A stretch of DNA of 64,000 nucleotides from Oxytricha trifallax (lineage: Eukaryota > Ciliophora > Spirotrichea > Sporadotrichida > Oxytrichidae): contig ARYC01018594.1 of NCBI GenBank assembly GCA_000711775.1, forward strand, positions 38,447-102,446, given 5' to 3'. Below the pieces are notes generated by a model. It had not been told where the DNA came from. It ran no database searches and saw only the letters and a list, made by a program, of their open reading frames with translations. This document shows positions 59,501 through 64,000 of the stretch, piece by piece; position 1 is the first letter of the stretch; each line of letters starts with the position of its first letter. The position numbers and the translations under genes are program-made.

Positions 59501-60904
59501 CGATAGTCTATGGTGAGATACGCATGTCAGGAAACTTGCGATGAAACATCACAGCTCGCTCGTCAAGTGGGAAATGTGCCCAATACTTAAGAGTCTTAGA
59601 ATCGCAGAGATATTCAATATGGTGCTAAGAGAACTTTTATTTTCTTACAGGATGTTATCAAGAACCAGAATTGAAATGCTAAACAGCTAACAAGCAATGA
59701 TACCTAACTGTTGAGGCACTCTTGGGCAGGAGCTTTGCTATAGCAGCATAATTCATTACTGGTTTTGAGTTAGTCTATATTAATACTCGCACCATACCTA
59801 AGCTTAAGCAGTAAATCTAAATATTTCTCATCATAAATAGACCCCTAAAATCGCAAATTTCTATTTCTCATTTTGCAAACTGGCCTAATTTTCCTACTAA
59901 CCCTAATAAAACCCCAACTTTACCCTACTAATCAAAGCACTTATAAACCTCACTAAGGGGTTTTGGGGTTTTGATTGCCTTTAGATCGTTTTTTAATTTA
60001 AAATTTGACAGTTAATTATCTATTAGTATTTTAGCAAAGGATTCTATTTTATAATACAAATCAAGCCCCCTCTTCATTTCAAATTTCATGTAGTTCATCA
60101 GCTCGATAAATTAGGAATAAAGAATACTCTTAGCTCCAGACTCCTTATATAGTTACCACAAAATCCCTTCTAGGGGATTATCTGAATAACTTACAATTCC
60201 CATAAAATTTCCAGACTTCAAAAATCTTATACCAAAATTTAGCTAACGCCAACGAAGTTTAAGCACAAAATCAAAACTTTCTCGAATAGAGTTAAAAATA
60301 TCATTAAAGCTTTACTTTTAATAAAGAGTAGAGCGAGACTCAAAATCCAAAAACGTTTCTCCAAAAACGTATAGACAAGCAAAAATACTTCTCTCTATCA
60401 AAAACAAGAGAAAATGTTAAAAATTAAAGTTCATTTAATATAGCAACCCCATATACTAGTTTCTTAACTCTAAAACAGAACAATTTATAAATTTTAGGCA
60501 GCACAAAAAGCAATCTTAACATAAAAAAGTTAGATTTAGCCTCCAGAGATTACACTTAAAATATCTCAAATTCCAGCAAATAAGCTGCTTTTAGAAATTT
60601 CCCCAATATAAAAATAGTTGGTTTGAATAACACAAGCCAACTTAATTGCCTAAGAACTCATAAAGATTAAAAATTAAGCCCTATAAAGAAAGAAATAGGG
60701 GTAGGCAGTGAAAACACTTATACTCTCCCAAATCAAGATTTATACTTCAGTTTTACTGAAAAAGAGCGAAAACTATCGAATAATTTTAGCAATATGTCAC
60801 TCTCTCCACCTAGCCATAAAATTCAGCCACATAGAATTAGAGCTTTTATCAAAGTCAAGGATGGGAGTACTAAAGATAGTAATCAAGATAACAATATCAA
60901 TTGA
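50596..60904 (+). CDS. Gene I, long Q/N-rich protein, interrupted by TBE-4 and IESs
   Basis: Probable ATG 50596; TGA 60902-60904. Coding blocks: 50600-51100 (RFRIDPISMRNSIADKNKLI), 51210-52300 (LNKEQIRLRFEDLYIELRDN, GIDELTKIINSRQTLKDSER), 52570-53090 (DENELKQNFEIYPQNDDSSY), 53185-53570, 53940-54067, 54150-54270, 54320-54640, 55570-55860 (IGNEDVEFNQNNN, KLAKGKNCFGCKT), then after TBE-4 60085-60904 (NLQFPQNFQTSKILYQNLAN, LNIKKLDLASRDYTQNISNS, SPPSHKIQPHRIRAFIKVKD). Ser/Asn/Gln-rich with basic patches; the Cys pair at the TBE-4 site is not enough for a zinc-finger call. Frame slips (near 51880, 52790) and AT-rich inserts make the exact structure uncertain; it could be two genes. Confidence 0.55.
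54069..54128. repeat. (TA)n microsatellite in a presumed IES
   Basis: Two (TA)n runs separated by a short AT-rich stretch, directly after the coding block ending STGQFVEIY in gene I. Confidence 0.75.
55999..57446 (-). CDS. TBE-4 57-kDa zinc-finger/protein-kinase gene
   Basis: ATG 57446 (MAVNLNRRAALLGAGQSMLN) to TGA 55999-56001. Finger region: HMKEVHSG, KVYFKHDKVDGRYWCTTC, SAKVKKHMQKHHLSE. Kinase region in one clean frame: KLIVVDDYAYKVYPFSYLLK, HELGYVHRDLKPENVMLN, VVIDFNRALRQE, GTPGYFPIREKW, WDVWAVAAIILE, ending FKRYNKDKQVKFV. Catalytic HRDLKPEN is perfect; the Mg-binding motif is DFN instead of DFG. A frame slip in the finger half (near 57180) is the only obvious damage. It is the best view of the TBE kinase in this window. 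Confidence 0.85.
57600..57850. repeat. TBE-4 spacer with GGTACC-centred inverted repeats
   Basis: Same block as at 37500-37765: TGGTACTGGTAC, GGTACCAATTAAA and TACCGGTACTAATTAA in mirrored arrangement between divergently transcribed genes. Confidence 0.7.
58013..58800 (+). pseudogene. TBE-4 22-kDa protein with indels
   Basis: ATG 58013 (MESFNEQMKRVG), an early slip, then the family frame VGLFLPTMEGTKISFLKAIL, EIPNYPEISVTNLYEDAMKD and ERNFFFGVLGTIKEDYLREI. The 26-nt GT...AG insert is at 58540-58565; without it PGTGIFLMKENAKVHRERKS follows. A later one-base loss (near 58660) disrupts the charged tail; the original stop is TGA 58798-58800. Confidence 0.8.
58807..59871 (-). pseudogene. TBE-4 42-kDa transposase with frameshifts
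   Basis: ATG 59871 (MRNRNLRF). YDEKYLDLLLKLRYGASINI is well kept; slips near 59760 and 59670 break the N-terminal half. From about 59640 the frame is good: SKTLKYWAHFPLDERAVMFH, FIHADEAVFTFNTFINKSW, AGISEDSGLETYVIHPRSIK, ILFVDNLSLHKTKE, NGIEFYW. All three DDE acids are present. The C-terminal stop is at 58807-58809. Probably inactive, unless the slips are assembly errors. Confidence 0.85.
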
Positions 60905-61062
60905 TATCATCATTCCACTATTTATCATCGAAATAATTAATAAACACAATAGAGTAAAATTCTATGAAATATCGAATATATTTAACAATTTAGCAATAAG
61001 TTTGAGTATGATCTTTAATTTAATTTTAATTTCTTAATTTCATAAATAATTTAATTTAAAAT

Positions 61063-64000
61063 ATGAAACTTAACAGTAATTCTTCAAGACCCCCATTGAT
61101 GAAAAGATCAAACAGTCTGGCTAAAAACAATCATATTTTAACTCAAGAATATGCTAATTTCCAAATATCTGCTTAAAATCAAAACCTTAACACTTCAAAC
61201 TTTCACAATCAATAGGTTAGTTAATTTCTTTTTAACTATTAATTTCCATTTTACTTAATATTTAAATGAAAATTTGTTTAGAATTCGAGACCAATCACAA
61301 GTTAATCAAATACAGGCGCTGGAGTTGGCTTGCACAAGACCAATCGTTCATTTCTACAAGAAAAAGCTTTAATTCAGCAATAATTCAACTATATGAGTGG
61401 AAGTTAGAAAGAATTGTTGATGTTAGCAAATCAACCATTTGACAGTAAAAACTAAACTTTGACACAACCCTAAAACAATTCTTGTAAGTTTTACAATCAA
61501 TATTTTTTCATAGCCATTTTTAAACACATTTCACCCATTCATTAAATAATTATTTATTATTAAAATTCTAATTTTTCCTTGTAGTTTACTAGTTTAACAA
61601 CGGTTTATCACTACCAAGTGAAAAATTCGTAAAGCAAAGAGACTTGAATTTGATAAGACCGAAGAGTGTGGAGTAACAAGCTAGAATCAGAATCTTGCAG
61701 AAGAAGCAATTGATTGATTAGTAGTATCAAGCTTAAAATGATAAAATTCTCATGTTAGAGAATCAAAATGCTACTAATTCTGTGTGATTAAATAACAATA
61801 TCCCCAGGAGAAATTCTTATTTAAATAGTGGGTCATAGAACGACCAGAATATAATTAAAATTGGCTTTTATCAATGGGTTTATTCTAATATTTTTCAATA
61901 AAATTCAATTAAATCAAGCTATTATAGCATAAACTCTTAAAGAGCTAATAAGAGATAGTAATAGAGCTCAATTGAAAAAACAAGGGCTTTGTAATAGTAA
62001 AATGATAATAAATTGCCTCAAATTAAAGAAATGAAGTAAAACTCATAAAATAGATATTAGTAACAACCATAGATAGAGACAGCATAAAATCAGGTATCAT
62101 TCATGATAAATAATCAAAATGTAAGTGGATTACAAATAAATCTAAAATTGATATTTAGAATAATATAATTTTTATACTATCAATTTATTAATAAATGCAA
62201 AAATAATAACAAAATAAGATTCAAAAAAGTATAATTAATTATACAACTTTAAATCTATAAAACTTATACTTTTAAACATTCACATCTCTATAATTATTTA
62301 CAGTGATTGAACAATAGCAAGAATAAAGCGAAAGAGTTGCCAATTCCAGACTATAGATTGCAAACCAGCAGCTCGTAAGCATTACCTCGAGTGAAAACTG
62401 AAAAGCAGCACTCTTCAATAGAAGAACCATCAATTATTAATTTACAGTAAAGGCAACTCGCACCATTAAAGTCTTCAAACGAATACGAGTTCTTCTTTGA
62501 CAAATATTTAGATGAGACTGGTGGCATTGGAGATTCTAAATCTTCACATTCCTCAATCCACCAATAAATTACCCCAAAACCCCCTAGAGACACTGTGTTA
62601 CTTCAAATATAGGCTAAACCTGTAGTAGTGATCAAAGAGAAATAATAGGATATTTATTATGAAGACACATAGAGATCACAGTCGTTGTAACAATTTCAAA
62701 TTGAAAATAACGAGCTTGCACAGGTCAAACTGCAAAATATGAATAAATATCAAGAAATTTTGCAAGAATTAGCAATGCTAAAAGATGAGACAGCGAAGGA
62801 ACTAGAGGAGCTTGAGGAGGAGGTGCAGTAGAATAATCCATATGAAGAGATTGGGTTAAGCAACTAGAAAGTTCAAGAATATTAATGGGATGTCAGAAGA
62901 AGTGATTCAAAGAGTGGTCACAAGTAAGAAAAATAAATGCTCGCGATTAATAAGTAAGAATGAAAGTATGATAAACAAACATATCTTTATAGTGTTTCTG
63001 AGAAGCAAATTAAAGCTCAATAGAATTTGAACTAGAAAAGAATTACTCAATATGATTAATTAATGTGTATTTCTTTTTTAGTTTCAATAATATGAAAAGA
63101 AAACGATTGAGCAGCACTTCAAGAAAGAGTATCTACCCAGATCAACGCAATAAAGTGTAATTATATTAACTTAAAATTAATCTGATAATTTTAGGCTTTC
63201 AAAGACTCTTCAAGTTAGAGTTCAGTCGCAATTATACCTCCAGAGATAGATGAAGTAGCCAGTAAAATAAGCACATACCACAACCTCAAAAACAAAATAT
63301 AGAAGTCACTTATCACTCAATAATAATAACTTTAACAATAAGAATTCGAAGAAAAACAGAAAAAATTGAAGTAACAAACTTCCAAAGTGAAAAACGATTT
63401 GCTCAAGAAAACAGAGTAAGTGAAGATGCAAAAATTAAAGCAAAAAATTAAGGAGGAAGAGGATAGTCTCAAAAACTAAATTAAAAAGAAGGAAGCTTTG
63501 TAACGCTAACTTATGAGAAGAAAAATTGAAGAGCAGGAGAAGGTTAGTAAAGCACATAATAGACCACGAATGATAAAGCATTTCATAGAAGAGAACAAGA
63601 GGCAAGTTGGAGATATCACTGAAAAAGCTAAATTATTAGGAATAACCAATGGGAATAATTTATATGACGATAATATAAGCCAAACTGATAGCTTATTACA
63701 AGCTTAGGATGAAGCCACAAACATAGAGATAATGAGACTTTAAAACGATATATAAGGATCAAAACACATTTTGAAGTAGCAGGAGTAGCTTATGCTTGAC
63801 CAAGTGTATTAAGATATGCTCTCAGAAAAATACTAAACCTATTAGGAAGCTTAGAATTTCTTAAACTACTATGGTTATGACAACGGTGATTCAGAGCAAA
63901 ACTCTTCATAATAAAATTCTTCTGTAAATATCTTAAATGTCTCTGATCAAAAGTTGAATACTAATGCAAAATTTTAATCTCAAATAGCACAATCCGATCT
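61063..64000 (+). CDS. Gene J, large coiled-coil protein with introns, runs off the window
   Basis: ATG 61063 (MKLNSNSSRPPLMKRSNSLA). Q/N/S-rich N-terminus, then long charged coils: LQNMNKYQEILQELAMLKDE followed by KELEELEEEVQ, EEKQKKLKQQTSKVKNDLLK, RRKIEEQEKVSKAHNRPRMI. Canonical GT-AG introns restore the frame at 61216-61281 (66 nt), 61484-61584 (101 nt) and 63157-63194 (38 nt); gaps near 62121-62306 and 63052-63080 are further introns or IESs. An in-frame TGA at about 61786 (after NATNSV) is unexplained. No stop is reached by 64000. Family unknown; a cytoskeletal or basal-body coil is possible but only a guess. Confidence 0.65.
63157..63194 (+). other. 38-nt intron in gene J
   Basis: GTAATT...TTTTAG; removal joins RSTQQS to AFKDSSSQSS in frame. 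Too short and too AT-rich to have kept a coding frame. Confidence 0.6.

Larger units (their letters stand above)
55861..59973 (-). mobile_element. TBE-4, full length 4.1 kb, inserted in gene I
   Basis: Perfect telomere-like ends (CAAAACCCCAAAACCCC and reverse complement) with long subterminal inverted repeats. Flanking triplets ACT (55858-55860) and ATT (59974-59976) both fit ANT but differ at the centre. Order from the left: 57-kDa (-), GGTACC spacer, 22-kDa (+), 42-kDa (-), as in TBE-3 without its extra insertion. The kinase gene is nearly intact while the 22- and 42-kDa genes have small indels, so it is a fairly recent but probably inactive copy. It splits gene I after GCKT. Confidence 0.95.

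Noticed and set aside
59976-61037. Membrane-protein-like reading on the minus strand and the 60708-61037 plus-strand ORF
   Set aside because: Both look protein-like at first, but a single plus-strand frame from 60085 to 60904 gives typical Q/N/S-rich coding sequence that continues gene I; the other readings are shadows.
1-64000. CRISPR arrays, bacterial operons, ribosome-binding sites
   Set aside because: No regularly spaced repeats or bacterial gene organisation; the code, telomere-like transposon ends and introns are those of a ciliate germline.

Overview
This window looks like germline (micronuclear) DNA of a stichotrichous ciliate of the Oxytricha trifallax type. Three things point there. 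Long open frames appear only when TAA and TAG are read as glutamine and TGA as the sole stop. Several elements end in C4A4 telomere-like repeats, the hallmark of telomere-bearing elements (TBEs). Protein-coding sequence is cut into pieces by short AT-rich, pointer-flanked inserts (IESs), as in genes that still need genome rearrangement. The DNA is strongly AT-rich.

Layout. About 1-22.5 kb is transposon territory: a 4.1-kb TBE with all three gene regions (1783-5921), a decayed TBE (about 6.7-10.2 kb), a LINE with 12-bp target-site duplications (13200-18393), and a 1.2-kb non-autonomous TBE derivative (20844-22063), separated by AT-rich DNA with little or no coding signal. About 22.5-64 kb is gene-bearing. 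In order: gene A (Q/N-rich, coiled coil) and a tubulin-tyrosine-ligase-like gene (TTLL), interlocked by inversion; a PACRG-like gene; gene K, split by TBE-3 (34335-39848); a 71-codon ORF; gene E, split by a GC-rich SINE-like retroposon; an ARF-like GTPase, split by a palindromic MITE; a BAR-like protein gene, split by a second palindromic MITE; gene G; small gene H; a 1.9-kb inverted-repeat element with an SF3-helicase Rep-like gene (48699-50567); long gene I, split by TBE-4 (55861-59973); and coiled-coil gene J, which runs off the end.

Main points. (1) One inversion of about 2 kb explains the scrambling of gene A and TTLL together: turning 26.24-28.25 kb around puts both genes in linear order, with shared pointers at both joins. 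(2) TBEs, two TA-flanked MITEs and a SINE sit inside coding sequence, and deleting each with one copy of its duplication restores the reading frame, so each could be removed as an IES. (3) The Rep-like element carries repeated GGTCT boxes in both inverted repeats and may be undescribed. (4) The LINE repeats its first 34 bp just upstream of its second ORF and has a PIP-box-like motif. Several genes have single-base frameshifts, often next to short homopolymers; these may be assembly errors rather than biology. All reading was by eye, so exon, MDS and IES borders are approximate unless a pointer is given.
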